DNA of 64,000 nt, from positions 17,837-81,836 of the forward strand of contig NZ_JAGRPU010000028.1 of NCBI RefSeq assembly GCF_024606225.1. Reading direction: 5' to 3'. This document shows, one piece after another, positions 36,550 to 46,276 of the stretch. Position 1 is the stretch's first letter, and each line of letters begins with the position of its first letter. This DNA is from Endozoicomonas sp. ISHI1. GTDB taxonomy: Bacteria; Pseudomonadota; Gammaproteobacteria; Pseudomonadales; Endozoicomonadaceae. Below the pieces are notes generated by a model that had not been told where the DNA came from, made no database searches, and saw only the letters and a program-made list of their open reading frames with translations. The position numbers were made by a program, and so were the translations under genes.

Positions 36550-36765
36550 TTAACGGTAAAGCCAGGGAGCGTTGCTGTGAATATCTCCAAACAGCCAGGC
36601 CACCACAATGATCAGCATGATCAGGGCGGTCAGGCCAACCCGGGCAGTGAGCGAATTCACCAGTTTGGCGGAACCGCTATCACCTTTAAGTAGAAAGTAC
36701 AGACCTCTGCCCAAGCAGAATACGACGGCAAAAAAGAGAAGAACAATAATAACTTTTAACCACAT
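36550..36765 (-). CDS. DUF2909 family twin-membrane-segment protein
   Basis: A 71-residue protein with two membrane segments: VIIVLLFFAVVFCLGRGLYFLLK and LTARVGLTALIMLIIVVAWLFG. The length and the RVGLT turn fit DUF2909, whose members lie on the opposite strand inside oxidase clusters in Pseudomonas as well. The role is unknown; a link to oxidase biogenesis is suggested by the location only. Confidence 0.85.
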   Translation of the reverse strand: MWLKVIIVLLFFAVVFCLGRGLYFLLKGDSGSAKLVNSLTARVGLTALIMLIIVVAWLFGDIHSNAPWLYR

Positions 36766-36903
36766 ATAACGCTCCCTGCTGAAGCCTGAGTTTATGAAAA
36801 ACAGTTTGCTAAACCGGTTTTTAAATAAATCTGTGGTGTAACTGTTTTTCTTACGTTATCGGCATTCAGATCAGAATAACAGTGGAGTTTGGTAGAGCAC
36901 CCG

Positions 36904-37665
36904 ATGTCGAAGTATAGCTATCGCGTTAAGTTGTCGTTGTTGGTGGTGCTGCTTTTACCCCTGCTGATCAAACTGGGGTTCTGGCAGATGTCACGATACC
37001 AGGAGAAGCTTGAGCTTGAGCGAACTCTGGCAGAGCGACAGACCATGCCTGCACTCAGTCTGTCTGATGTCAGTGGTTACTCTGATTCCATGTATCTGCC
37101 TGTCAGTGTCCGTGGTCGTTTTCTTTCCGATCGGGCTTTTTTTCTTGATAACCAGATTCACGAAGGTCGTGCCGGTTACGACCTGATCATGCCTTTTCTG
37201 GTCAATGACGGTCAGTATCTGCTAGTCAACAGAGGCTGGCTGCCTGCTGAATCGAGAGAACGATTGCCGGAAATCGAAACACTCGATGGAGAGCTTGAGT
37301 TAAGGGGCAAACTGTATCGGTTATTGGGGAACCCCTTCACACTGGGTGAAGATATCTGGCACGAAGAATGGCCCAAGCGAATCCAGGTCGTCAACTTTGA
37401 GCGAATGGGGGAAGCGCTGGGACAGTCTCTACCCGTTTATATTCTTAAGCTGGAACAGAATCAGCCCGGCACCTATCTGATTCGCCCTCTGACAATGAAA
37501 ACCACCTCTCAGAAACATCTCGGCTACGCTATTCAATGGTTTTTAATGGCTCTGGTCCTGCTGGGTCTGTATCTCTGGCAGATGCGATCCTCAGGCTTGG
37601 GTCAAAGCCAACATAAACATAAACAGGTATCCGGGACTGACGAAAAAGAGGATGGCTCAACGTGA
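36904..37665 (+). CDS. SURF1 family oxidase assembly protein
   Basis: SURF1/Shy1 proteins assist insertion of haem a into subunit I. This one is about 253 residues with a membrane segment at each end: LSLLVVLLLPLLIKLGFWQMSRYQEK near the start and HLGYAIQWFLMALVLLGLYLW near the end. Family motifs LDNQIHEGRAGYDLIMPF and LLVNRGWLP are clear. I chose ATG 36904 over an in-frame TTG 36889. The stop overlaps the start of the first lipid-kinase gene. Confidence 0.93.
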   Translation: MSKYSYRVKLSLLVVLLLPLLIKLGFWQMSRYQEKLELERTLAERQTMPALSLSDVSGYSDSMYLPVSVRGRFLSDRAFFLDNQIHEGRAGYDLIMPFLVNDGQYLLVNRGWLPAESRERLPEIETLDGELELRGKLYRLLGNPFTLGEDIWHEEWPKRIQVVNFERMGEALGQSLPVYILKLEQNQPGTYLIRPLTMKTTSQKHLGYAIQWFLMALVLLGLYLWQMRSSGLGQSQHKHKQVSGTDEKEDGST

Positions 37666-38813
37666 CTGGCAGATTTTTTTATTTATATGCCCTGCTGCTT
37701 TTTGTATTTCTTATTCCGAAAAACGGGTTTGCCGTGATTCGCCACGCCTGCTTTATTGTTAATCCTGCCAGTAATAATGGGCAGGGTGCGAGGGTTTGGA
37801 ACCGTATTCAAAGAGATGTCAATCGTTACTTCACAGCTGTCGGCTCGCAAGATCAGGCTGCTGCTCAGGTGCAAGCGACATTTGAAGTATTTTTTACGGA
37901 ACACGCCGGTCATGCAACGGAGCTGGCAGCTCAGGCAAGTTTTAACTGGCAGCTGGAGCAGGAAGGTCATTTATTGATTGTTGCCGTTGGTGGGGATGGC
38001 ACTGTTCATGAGGTGGTTCAGGGTCTTGAAAGTCAACCGCAAGTTGTGTTCGGTGTTATACCAGCGGGTGAGGGAAACGATATAGCAAGAACACTCCAAT
38101 TGAGGAGCCCGATGCATGCTCTTCGGACGCTGGTTTATGGAATCGCTATGCCTTTTGGTGCCTACAAAATTGAAGGTTGTCAAAGAGGCAGTTGCGAGCG
38201 GAAAACGGTTCTGGCAGTGAGTGAGTTCGGGCTGGGTGTGACGACCCGGATGACAAAAAAGAAAAACGATCACGACAGTGGTGAGCGACCGAGCCGACTG
38301 CTGAGATACTTACCCGGAAGTGTGGCCTATTCAATGTTAGCTGTCAGTTCAGCAATGACATGGGATACACCCACGGTCAGGTGCAGTATTAATCGTGAGA
38401 GGTTCAGTATCCCCTTAAATCTTCTGGTAGCGGGGACAGGACCAACGATCGGAGGTGGAGTTGCCCTTTTTAACGATATGACTCCATACAGTTGCCATGG
38501 ACAGATGCTTTTTAGTCAGCAGAGGACCAACCCTTTTTGGACACTTATTCAGATGACTATGGAGAAATTTCTCAATTGGTCCGATCTGCAACGGTTTTGC
38601 TTTACTCAATTGGATATTGAACACGAGGATGAGACGCCTCTTTCTATTCAGGTCGATGGTGATGTTTTACTACAAACACCGGCACAAATAACCTGGCTGC
38701 GGGCAGTGTTCCAGTTTATGCGACCCCCCGAATATGGAGAGCTCGGTCGTGCTTTAATGGACCTTGACGAAGCCGGAGATGATCCTGATTGGAAAGGGGG
38801 GGATTCACTGTGA
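37662..38813 (+). CDS. Exported diacylglycerol/sphingoid-kinase-like protein, paralogue 1
   Basis: A 383-residue protein of the DAGK_cat lipid-kinase family. Residues 1-24 (MTGRFFYLYALLLFVFLIPK and NGFA) form a signal peptide, unusual in this family. Then come NPASNNGQGARVW (34-46), the nucleotide loop VAVGGDGTVHEVVQGL (107-122), GVIPAGEGNDIART (131-144) and a C-terminal beta-domain signature SIQVDGDVLLQTPAQITW. Starts at GTG 37662, overlapping the SURF1 stop, after the site GAGGATGG. Its two neighbours share about the same sequence. Bacterial relatives phosphorylate diacylglycerol or other lipids in the cytoplasm; where this one finds ATP after export is open. A host-directed role is speculation. 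Confidence 0.85.
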   Translation: MTGRFFYLYALLLFVFLIPKNGFAVIRHACFIVNPASNNGQGARVWNRIQRDVNRYFTAVGSQDQAAAQVQATFEVFFTEHAGHATELAAQASFNWQLEQEGHLLIVAVGGDGTVHEVVQGLESQPQVVFGVIPAGEGNDIARTLQLRSPMHALRTLVYGIAMPFGAYKIEGCQRGSCERKTVLAVSEFGLGVTTRMTKKKNDHDSGERPSRLLRYLPGSVAYSMLAVSSAMTWDTPTVRCSINRERFSIPLNLLVAGTGPTIGGGVALFNDMTPYSCHGQMLFSQQRTNPFWTLIQMTMEKFLNWSDLQRFCFTQLDIEHEDETPLSIQVDGDVLLQTPAQITWLRAVFQFMRPPEYGELGRALMDLDEAGDDPDWKGGDSL

Positions 38814-40036
38814 ATAGCAGAGTGTTTTATGTGTATGGACTGCTGCTTTTTGTATTTCTTATTCCGAATAACGGATTTGCAGTGATTCCGAAAAACCGAT
38901 TTCCAGTGATTCCGGAAACCGGATTGGCAAAGATACGCCACGTTTGCTTTATCGTTAATCCAACCAGTAATAACGGTCAGGGTGCGAGAGTCTGGGAAAG
39001 TATTGAACAGGCTGTCAATCATTATTTCGCAGCAGTGGGCTCACAGGATGAGGCGGCTGTTCAGGAACGAGCGACATTTGAAGTGTTTTTTACAGAACAT
39101 GCAGGTCATGCAACGGAGCTGGCAACGCAAGCGTACCAGAGCTGGCAGCAAGGGCAGCGCGAAGGGAGCCGAATTCCTGACCAGTTATTAATGGTTGCAG
39201 TGGGAGGGGATGGCACTGTTCATGAGGTGGTTCAGGGTCTGGAAGCTCACCGGGAGCAGGTTGTTTTTGGGGTTATACCGGCGGGTACGGGAAACAATAT
39301 AGCGAGATCACTTCGATTGCGTGACACGGCTCGAGCCCTTCGGACACTGGTTTATGGGACCGCTCTGCCTTTAGGTGCTTATAAAATTGAAGCTTGTGAA
39401 AGAGGAAGTTGCCAGAAGAAAACGGTTCTGGCTGTCAATGAGTTTGATCTGGGTGTGACGACTCAAGTGAAAAAAAGGGAAAACGATTACCAGAGCGGTG
39501 AGCGAGCGGGTCGCCTGATGAGCTTTTCACCCGGAAGTAGGGTCTATTCGCTATCAGACTTCACTTCTGCAATGAGATGGAATACACCTATGGTCAAGTG
39601 CAGTATTGATGGGGGTAGCAGGTTCCATATCCCCTTGAATATTATGGCTGGAGGGGCGACGGGGCCTACGATCGGGGGCGAGTTTGGCTTTTTATATGGC
39701 GAGAGAGCGGAAAGTAAGCGGGGAGAGCTGCTTTATGGTGAGAAATGGGATCCCCCCCTTTGGACACTTGCTCAGGTCGCTATGCAGAGATTACTCAATT
39801 GGTCAGGTCTGAAACGGGCTCAGTTTACTCAATTGGACATTGAGCACGTGAAAGAGACACCTCAGGATATCCAGGTTGATGGTGATATTTTACTGCAAAC
39901 GCCGGCACGAATAATCTGGTTGCCGGAAGTGTTCCGGTTTTTGAGACCCCCCGTATTTGGTGATCACGGTTATCACGGAATGTACCTTGAAGAAGCGGAG
40001 GATGAAAGAGCGAAGGAAAGGCAGGATTCCATTTAA
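38810..40036 (+). CDS. Exported lipid-kinase-like protein, paralogue 2
   Basis: A 408-residue paralogue starting at GTG 38810, which overlaps the stop of paralogue 1 (GTGA). The signal peptide is MNSRVFYVYGLLLFVFLIP followed by NNGFA. Directly after it the DNA holds a short in-frame duplication giving AVIPKNRFPVIPETGLAKI before the kinase domain. VAVGGDGTVHEVVQGL is intact, but the next motif reads GTGNNIARS, with Asn in place of the usual Asp of GxGND. The substrate half is more diverged than between paralogues 1 and 3. It may have lost or changed activity. The C-terminus retains DIQVDGDILLQTPARI. Confidence 0.83.
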   Translation: MNSRVFYVYGLLLFVFLIPNNGFAVIPKNRFPVIPETGLAKIRHVCFIVNPTSNNGQGARVWESIEQAVNHYFAAVGSQDEAAVQERATFEVFFTEHAGHATELATQAYQSWQQGQREGSRIPDQLLMVAVGGDGTVHEVVQGLEAHREQVVFGVIPAGTGNNIARSLRLRDTARALRTLVYGTALPLGAYKIEACERGSCQKKTVLAVNEFDLGVTTQVKKRENDYQSGERAGRLMSFSPGSRVYSLSDFTSAMRWNTPMVKCSIDGGSRFHIPLNIMAGGATGPTIGGEFGFLYGERAESKRGELLYGEKWDPPLWTLAQVAMQRLLNWSGLKRAQFTQLDIEHVKETPQDIQVDGDILLQTPARIIWLPEVFRFLRPPVFGDHGYHGMYLEEAEDERAKERQDSI

Positions 40037-40097
40037 ATTTTGAACGTGGCGGTTATGGACAGGTATACGCGACTAACAGAAAAGAGGATAGCTCACT

Positions 40098-41285
40098 GTG
40101 AATAGCAAAGTTTTTTGTTTATCTGGCCTGCTGCTTTTTGTATTTCTTGTTCCTGTAAACGGATTTGCAACGATTCGCCATGTCTGCTTTATCGTTAATC
40201 CTGCAAGTAATAATGGTAAAGGTGCCAGGGTCTGGGACAGAATTGAAGAAGCTGTCAACCTGTACTACACAGCAGTCGGCTCACAAGACCAGGCTGCTGC
40301 TCAGGAACAAGCGACATTTGAAGTGTTTTTTACAGAAAACGCCGGTCATGCAACGTACCTGGCAGTGCAGGCATATGAGGACTGGCAGCAGGGGCAACAC
40401 GCTGAGGAAGATCAGTTATTGTTGGTTGCCGTTGGTGGGGATGGCACCGTCCGCGAGGTGGTTCAGGGTCTGGCAAGTGAACCGCAAGTTGTTATTGGTG
40501 TGATACCGGCGGGCAAGGGAAACGATATAGCGAGAACACTCAAACTGTGTAACCCGATGCATGCCCTTCGGTCGCTGGTTTACGGAGCCTCTATGCCCTT
40601 TGGTGCCTACAAAATTGAAGGTTGTCAAACAGGCAGTTGTGAGAAGCAAACGGTTCTGGCAGTGAGCGGGTTTAATCTGGGTGTGACGACTCAGATGACA
40701 AAAAATAAAAACGATCACGACAGTGGTGAGCGACCAAGCCGACTGCTCAGGTATTCACCCAGAAGTATGGCTTCTGCAATGTTAGCCATCAGTTCAGCCA
40801 TGAGATGGAATACACCCATGGTCAGGTGCACTTCTGATAAAGGCAGGTTCAATATTCCATTGAATTTTCTGGCTGCGAGTACAGGGCCAACGTTCGGAGG
40901 AGGAATTGCCCTTTTTAATTATATGAAGCCGTTCTGTACGCGGGGGAAGGTGCTTTATAGTCAGCAGAGGATGCATCCTATATGGACATTTATTCAGATG
41001 ACTATAGGCAGATTACTCAATTGGTCAGGTCTGGTTTGGACGACTATGGAGAGATTACGTAATTGGTCAGGTCAACGAGCGCTTGTCTTTACTCAATTGG
41101 ACATTGAACATCAGGATGAGACACCGCTTTCTATTCAGGTCGACGGCGATATTTTACTGCAGACACCGGCAAAAATAACCTGGTTGCCGTTTGTGTTACG
41201 GTTTATGGGACCTCCCAAATATGGAGAACCCGGTTATTCCCTTATGGGCCTCGAGCAAGCTAGTGATGATCCGGATTCCTTTTAA
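40098..41285 (+). CDS. Exported lipid-kinase-like protein, paralogue 3
   Basis: A 395-residue paralogue starting at GTG 40098 behind AGAGGATAG. The signal peptide MNSKVFCLSGLLLFVFLVPV and NGFA is followed by IRHVCFIVNPASNNGKGARVW-type sequence, VAVGGDGTVREVVQGL and GVIPAGKGNDIART, so the kinase motifs are intact. Near residues 295-325 a segment containing LLNWSGL is duplicated (RLLNWSGL then RLRNWSGQ). The 3' flank TTTAAATTTTGAA is shared with paralogue 2, showing that the duplicated unit includes the end of the gene. Function as for paralogue 1. Confidence 0.84.
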   Translation: MNSKVFCLSGLLLFVFLVPVNGFATIRHVCFIVNPASNNGKGARVWDRIEEAVNLYYTAVGSQDQAAAQEQATFEVFFTENAGHATYLAVQAYEDWQQGQHAEEDQLLLVAVGGDGTVREVVQGLASEPQVVIGVIPAGKGNDIARTLKLCNPMHALRSLVYGASMPFGAYKIEGCQTGSCEKQTVLAVSGFNLGVTTQMTKNKNDHDSGERPSRLLRYSPRSMASAMLAISSAMRWNTPMVRCTSDKGRFNIPLNFLAASTGPTFGGGIALFNYMKPFCTRGKVLYSQQRMHPIWTFIQMTIGRLLNWSGLVWTTMERLRNWSGQRALVFTQLDIEHQDETPLSIQVDGDILLQTPAKITWLPFVLRFMGPPKYGEPGYSLMGLEQASDDPDSF

Positions 41286-41333
41286 ATTTTGAATGTAGAA
41301 ATATGACTATTTAATCAACCGGGTATTATAAGA

Positions 41334-41939
41334 ATGAAAAGAGTAAAGAAAGCAAAAAGTCGCTGGCAACTGGCTCTGGTCATTCTCATGCCTTCTCTGG
41401 CTATGGGGTTGGCTTGGTACTTTTATTTCTTCGGTACGCAGTTTGTGCCGGATGGTCGTACGAATAAGGGAGAGCTGCTATTACCCCCCGCCAGCTTCCA
41501 AAGTATGATGCTTGAGAAAAATAATGAAATGTTTGACCAGCAGGCACTGGAGGGTCGCTGGGGGATTCTGGTATTTGGTGACGATGCCTGCTCCGATCAG
41601 GCCTGTCAGGAAACGCTCTATCAAACCCGTCAGGCTCATCTGGCGCTCGGCAGAGACAGCGACCGGGTCGTCCGGCTTTTTATCTCTTCCTCATCCAATC
41701 CTGAATTGAACCAGCGTGTACTCAGTGAACATCCTGATCTGATCTGGTTGGGCAGTCGTAAAGAATCGGTGTTGAACACTCTGGGTAAAAAACCGGGTGA
41801 AAAAAGAGCGTGGCCAACGAATGGCTTTTACATCGTTGACCCCTTGGGGAATATCATGATGAAGTATCAGCCAGGGCAGTACGGTGGAGATTTATTAAAA
41901 GACTTGAGGAAGTTGCTTAAAGCATCAAACATTGGCTGA
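41334..41939 (+). CDS. Membrane-anchored hypothetical protein of the oxidase cluster
   Basis: A 201-residue protein with one N-terminal membrane anchor (QLALVILMPSLAMGLAWYFYFF) and a soluble domain with a thioredoxin-like outline: RWGILVFGDDACSDQACQETLYQ, then WPTNGFYIVDPLGNIMMKYQPGQ. A similar gene sits between SURF1 and ctaA in Pseudomonas. The CSDQAC spacing is unlike the redox CxxC, so a redox role is unproven. Probably an assembly factor facing the periplasm. Confidence 0.75.
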   Translation: MKRVKKAKSRWQLALVILMPSLAMGLAWYFYFFGTQFVPDGRTNKGELLLPPASFQSMMLEKNNEMFDQQALEGRWGILVFGDDACSDQACQETLYQTRQAHLALGRDSDRVVRLFISSSSNPELNQRVLSEHPDLIWLGSRKESVLNTLGKKPGEKRAWPTNGFYIVDPLGNIMMKYQPGQYGGDLLKDLRKLLKASNIG

Positions 41940-41955
41940 CATTGAAAGGTGTTCC

Positions 41956-43041
41956 ATGACAACAGCATCGATTACAAAAACAATAAGCCAGACAAAGCGA
42001 CAGAGAACGGGTTTTTATCTCTCTCTGTTCGCAACCTTGCTGGCCGCTGTGGTTGTCGGGTTAGGGGCTTATACACGACTGGTTCATGCAGGGTTGGGTT
42101 GTCCTGACTGGCCAGGATGTTATGGCTTCCTGACAGTGCCTGAAACAGCGCAGGAAATAGCCATAGCGGAAACACTTTTTCCCCATGCGCCGGTTGAGGT
42201 GGACAAAGGCTGGGCAGAAATGGTGCATCGATATGTAGCAGGCTCTCTACTGCTGCTGGTTCTGATGATCGCTATTCAAGCCTTTCGGAACCGACAAGAG
42301 CCTGGGCAGCCATTAAAGCTGCCTATATTCATTCTGGGGCTGATTATTCTGCAGGCGGCATTCGGAATGTGGACCGTGACCTTGAAGCTCTGGCCCCAAG
42401 TGGTGACGGCACATCTTTTGGGTGGTTTTGCTACGTTCAGTTTGTTGTTTCTGATGACCCTTCGTTTGTCCGGATTGTGTTGGGAAAAACTCCCCTCCTC
42501 TGAACAGAAAGATCGCTTGAGAGGGTTAGCTGCGGTCGGGCTGTTAGTGGTGATTTTGCAGATCACATTGGGGGGCTGGACCAGTTCCAATTATGCGGCT
42601 CTGGCCTGTCCTGATTTCCCCATGTGTCAGGGGCAATGGCTGCCCGGTGCTGATTTTGCAGAAGGTTTGAATTTCAGTCAGTCCATTGGCCCGAATTATC
42701 TGGGTGGGAAAATGGACTCTGAAGCACGGACCGCGATACATTTTTTACATCGATTGGGGGCACTGGTGACGACCGTGTTGCTGCTGTTTCTGTTTATGCA
42801 GATACTTCGATATAGTAATGCTCAGTCGTCTAGTAACCGAAGCAGCCTGATAGTGCTGGCTACACTGATGCTGTTGGCTCTGCTGGTACAGGTCACTTTG
42901 GGGATCAGTAACATTCTGGGCAGCCTGCCACTTTCAGTGGCGGTGGCTCATAACCTGGGAGGTGCGGTTTTGTTGCTGATTCTGGTCGCTCTCAACTTCC
43001 GTCTGAACGTGTCTGAAGGATTCAGTGAGGTTCAATCATGA
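41956..43041 (+). CDS. ctaA: Haem A synthase CtaA (Cox15)
   Basis: CtaA oxidises the C8 methyl of haem O to give haem A. About 361 residues with eight membrane segments. Family features are [21 protein letters not shown] (about 40-60), [14 protein letters not shown] with one haem histidine, [34 protein letters not shown] with the second cysteine pair, [13 protein letters not shown] and [15 protein letters not shown] 41956 follows AAAGG at 6 bases; a TTG at 41932 is less likely. Overlaps ctaB by four bases. Confidence 0.95.
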   Translation: MTTASITKTISQTKRQRTGFYLSLFATLLAAVVVGLGAYTRLVHAGLGCPDWPGCYGFLTVPETAQEIAIAETLFPHAPVEVDKGWAEMVHRYVAGSLLLLVLMIAIQAFRNRQEPGQPLKLPIFILGLIILQAAFGMWTVTLKLWPQVVTAHLLGGFATFSLLFLMTLRLSGLCWEKLPSSEQKDRLRGLAAVGLLVVILQITLGGWTSSNYAALACPDFPMCQGQWLPGADFAEGLNFSQSIGPNYLGGKMDSEARTAIHFLHRLGALVTTVLLLFLFMQILRYSNAQSSSNRSSLIVLATLMLLALLVQVTLGISNILGSLPLSVAVAHNLGGAVLLLILVALNFRLNVSEGFSEVQS

Positions 43042-43955
43042 GTAAGATCATTCAAAAGCAGGGCGGCGCATCCCTTCAGGAATCCGTTCACTGGCGTGAT
43101 TATCTTGAGCTGACCAAACCCAGAGTGGTCGCCCTGATGGTTCTGACGGTGGTGATTGGTATGTGTTTGGCGACGCCGGGCATGGTACCTATGGATATTC
43201 TCATCTTTGGTAATCTGGGTGTTGCCCTCTCGGCTGCATCCGCCGCAGTGATCAATCATGTGGTCGACCGACAGATTGATTCGGTGATGGCCAGAACCCA
43301 CAAGAGACCGATAGCCACAGGGCGAGTTGAGCCGCTTCAGGCTTTGCTGTTTGCCTTTACTCTGGGTGTGTTGGGCATAGGAATTCTGGTGTTTCTGGTC
43401 AACCCTTTGACCGCCTGGCTGACACTGGCCTCACTGATGGGCTATGCCGTGGTTTACACTCTGATTTTAAAGCGTGCGACCCCACAGAATATTGTCATTG
43501 GCGGGATTGCCGGTGCCTCCCCTCCCCTGCTGGGATGGACGGCAGTGACCGGACACTTTGAAGGTAATGCCTTACTTCTGGTTTTGATTATTTTTGCCTG
43601 GACGCCACCCCACTTCTGGGCTTTGGCTATCCATCGCAAAGCTGAATATGCCAAGGCCGACATTCCCATGTTGCCGGTGACGCACGGTGAGGCTTACACC
43701 AAGCTGCATATTTTGCTGTACACCGTGATTATGGTCCTGGTCAGTGTTTTGCCTTTCCTGACCGGTATGAGTGGCATTCTTTATCTGGCGGGTGCATTGA
43801 TTCTCGGAGGGCGGTTTCTTTACTGGGCTATTGCTCTCCTGCAAGAAAGCAGGCCCCATGCTGCTATCAAGACATTCAAGTATTCCATTACTTATTTGAT
43901 GTTGCTCTTCGTGGTACTGCTGCTGGATCATTATGCGTTCTATTTATGGCTTTAA
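43038..43955 (+). CDS. ctaB: Protohaem IX farnesyltransferase CtaB (haem O synthase)
   Basis: CtaB adds farnesyl to haem B to give haem O, the substrate of CtaA. The 305-residue UbiA-family protein has about eight membrane segments. The prenyl-diphosphate motifs are visible: [24 protein letters not shown] (about 73-96) and a second polar loop [24 protein letters not shown] (about 194-217). Also seen is the [11 protein letters not shown] segment. ATG overlaps the ctaA stop (ATGA). Confidence 0.96.
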   Translation: MSKIIQKQGGASLQESVHWRDYLELTKPRVVALMVLTVVIGMCLATPGMVPMDILIFGNLGVALSAASAAVINHVVDRQIDSVMARTHKRPIATGRVEPLQALLFAFTLGVLGIGILVFLVNPLTAWLTLASLMGYAVVYTLILKRATPQNIVIGGIAGASPPLLGWTAVTGHFEGNALLLVLIIFAWTPPHFWALAIHRKAEYAKADIPMLPVTHGEAYTKLHILLYTVIMVLVSVLPFLTGMSGILYLAGALILGGRFLYWAIALLQESRPHAAIKTFKYSITYLMLLFVVLLLDHYAFYLWL

Positions 43956-43999
43956 CAGGCTATCGGTTAGACTGAGGCTGAAGGCTCAAAGGATTTTTC

Positions 44000-44662
44000 A
44001 TGGCATCCGGGATGAAAAACAGCGTGAATAAAACAGTATTGATTCTGGTGGCTATTGTCGCGGTCATTATGGGTCTGACATTCTACAAATACATGAACAA
44101 ACCATCGCTCACACTGGAGCACTTGCAGCGGATGGGGGCAGTGGTTTTTGACAAGCCACGGACCTTTGAAATGAAGGGCATGGTGGATAACAAGGGTCAG
44201 CCTTTTACTGAGGCTAATCTCGAAGGGAAATGGTCTCTGGTGTACTTTGGCTATACCTTTTGCCCGGACATCTGCCCCACTACGTTGGGTCAGTTGAACC
44301 AGATGGATAAACTGTTGAAGAAGGATAACCCTGAAATCGCGAAGAAAATGCACTATTTTATGGTGACAGTGGATCCTCGCAGGGACACTGTGGAGAAGCT
44401 GAATGGCTACGTCCCTCACTTCAACCCTGATTTTGTGGGAGTGACGGGCAACCAGAAAGATATCCATAACCTGACCGTACAAATGAACATCCCCTACACA
44501 CCGGTCATTGATCCGGTGGATGAGTATTACCTGGTGGATCATGGCGCCAACCTGGTCATCATCAATCCGAGGGGGGATTATCACGGCTTTATTCGCCCAC
44601 CCCTGGATTCAGACAAGCTGGCACGGGTGATGGTGGGCGTGGATGAATTGTATCAGGACTAA
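44000..44662 (+). CDS. SCO1/SenC family copper chaperone
   Basis: SCO proteins deliver copper to the CuA site of subunit II. The 220-residue protein has one N-terminal anchor (VLILVAIVAVIMGLTFYKYM) and a thioredoxin fold with the copper-binding CPDIC in GYTFCPDICPTTLGQ (about 89-103). The third ligand is the histidine of YYLVDHGANLVII (about 175-187). AAGGA lies 6 bases before the ATG. Last gene of the oxidase cluster; converges on znuB six bases away. Confidence 0.94.
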   Translation: MASGMKNSVNKTVLILVAIVAVIMGLTFYKYMNKPSLTLEHLQRMGAVVFDKPRTFEMKGMVDNKGQPFTEANLEGKWSLVYFGYTFCPDICPTTLGQLNQMDKLLKKDNPEIAKKMHYFMVTVDPRRDTVEKLNGYVPHFNPDFVGVTGNQKDIHNLTVQMNIPYTPVIDPVDEYYLVDHGANLVIINPRGDYHGFIRPPLDSDKLARVMVGVDELYQD

Positions 44663-44667
44663 TCTCG

Positions 44668-45450
44668 TCAGCTGCGCTTGAAGCTCAAACCCAGAACAAA
44701 AATCAGGAAGCTACAGACGACAACGGAAGGTCCTGATGGGGTATCCAGCTGCCAGGAGGCAGTCAGTCCTCCTGCAACGCTCAGTAAGCCAATGATGCCG
44801 GCAATGATCGCCATTTGTTCTGGTGTTCGGGAAAACCTCTGGGCTGTTGCGGCTGGAATAATCATTAAAGAAGTGATCAGAAGTACACCAACAATTTTCA
44901 TAGCCACAGCAATGACCAGGGCCATCAGTAAGGTCAGAATCAGTTTGGTTCTTTTAACTGGAAAACCTTCAACCTGTGCCAGCTCTGCATGAATGGTCAT
45001 GGCCAGAAGGGGCCGCCACAGCCAGGCCAGTGTGGTGAGGACCAGTGCGCCGCCGCCGTATATCCAGAGCAGGTCTGTAGGTGCGGTCGCCAGAATGTCT
45101 CCAAACAGGTAAGACATCATGTCGATTCGGACGTTCTCGGAAAAACTGACTGCAACAAGGCCCAGGGAAAGACTGCTATGGGCAAGTATTCCCAGTAACG
45201 TGTCGGATGCCATTTTTTGTTGTTCCTGAAGCGAGACCAGAAGAACAGCAAGAAACAGCGAACACACTATGATGGTCAGGTTAAGATCAATATCGAGCAG
45301 CAACCCCAAGGCTACGCCCAGCAGTGCCGAATGAGAGAGAGTATCGCCAAAGTAGGCCATCTTCCTCCAGACAACAAAACAACCCAGAGGTCCTGCCACT
45401 ATGGCAACCCCTGATCCTGCCAGCAGTGCGGTAAGGAGCAGTTCAGGCAT
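44668..45450 (-). CDS. znuB: Zinc ABC transporter permease ZnuB
   Basis: Membrane component of the high-affinity zinc importer, 260 residues with eight or nine membrane segments. It starts [23 protein letters not shown] 45450 follows AGGAG and lies within the end of znuC, overlapping by eight bases. Family motifs include [22 protein letters not shown] and [20 protein letters not shown]. The frame is open further upstream, into znuC, but the family start is clear. Confidence 0.95.
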   Translation of the reverse strand: MPELLLTALLAGSGVAIVAGPLGCFVVWRKMAYFGDTLSHSALLGVALGLLLDIDLNLTIIVCSLFLAVLLVSLQEQQKMASDTLLGILAHSSLSLGLVAVSFSENVRIDMMSYLFGDILATAPTDLLWIYGGGALVLTTLAWLWRPLLAMTIHAELAQVEGFPVKRTKLILTLLMALVIAVAMKIVGVLLITSLMIIPAATAQRFSRTPEQMAIIAGIIGLLSVAGGLTASWQLDTPSGPSVVVCSFLIFVLGLSFKRS

Positions 45451-46276
45451 GAGTGCTCCTATTGTCATTCTTGTGGATGATATGACCATCAACGGTATGT
45501 TCATGATCATGATGGTGGGTGTAGATAGCCAGCTCTTCGGACTCTCCACCAAAAAGCTTCAGGTAAGCAGGGTGTTGACGAACCTGATGGGGGTGGCCTG
45601 AGCAACAGAGATGCTGGTTCAGACAAATAACCCGATCTGTTGAAGCCATCACCAGATGAAGGTCATGGGAGACCATTAAAACAGAGCAGCCGTCTTTCAG
45701 CTCGGGGCTGCTCCCATTTCTGAGTTCGGTAATCAGATGATAAAGCTCTTTCTGGCCATTGACATCCACACCCTGAACCGGTTCATCGAGCACCAGCAGA
45801 TGAGGTCTGTTCAGCAATGCCCTGGCTAACAATGTTCGCTGCAGCTCTCCGCCTGAAAGTGAATGAACCGGTGAGTTCATGACGTGGGCGACACCGGTTC
45901 TTGCCAGTGCCGAACAAATGTGTTTTTCTGACTGTCCTGTCAGGGAAAGAAAGCGTCTTACGCTCAGGGGCATGCTTTCGTCAACATGCAATTTTTGAGG
46001 CATATAGCCGATACGCAGACCTTCTTTTACCGAACGGCTTCCGGAATCAGGAGACAGCAGACCCAGAACAACTCTGACCAGTGTCGTTTTACCAGCTCCA
46101 TTCGGGCCTATCAGGGTCACGATTTCACCAGCTTCCACGTCCAGTGAAATATCGGTAACGACTTCTCGTTCCCGAAAAGCAACATGGATGTTGTTCAGTC
46201 TGATCAATGTTTCTTCAGACATAGGTTTACTCAGATCCTTGGTTGTTGCTGTTTTATTGTCTTTGTCTGAACTCAT
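45443..46276 (-). CDS. znuC: Zinc ABC transporter ATP-binding protein ZnuC
   Basis: ATPase of the zinc importer, 277 residues from ATG 46276, which overlaps the zur stop (ATGA) after GGGAG. Walker A is GPNGAGKTT, the signature [15 protein letters not shown], Walker [13 protein letters not shown], and the switch histidine is in [10 protein letters not shown]. The N-terminus is about 30 residues longer than in E. coli and polar. The C-terminal part is histidine-rich ([14 protein letters not shown]), as is common in ZnuC proteins. Confidence 0.95.
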   Translation of the reverse strand: MSSDKDNKTATTKDLSKPMSEETLIRLNNIHVAFREREVVTDISLDVEAGEIVTLIGPNGAGKTTLVRVVLGLLSPDSGSRSVKEGLRIGYMPQKLHVDESMPLSVRRFLSLTGQSEKHICSALARTGVAHVMNSPVHSLSGGELQRTLLARALLNRPHLLVLDEPVQGVDVNGQKELYHLITELRNGSSPELKDGCSVLMVSHDLHLVMASTDRVICLNQHLCCSGHPHQVRQHPAYLKLFGGESEELAIYTHHHDHEHTVDGHIIHKNDNRSTHA

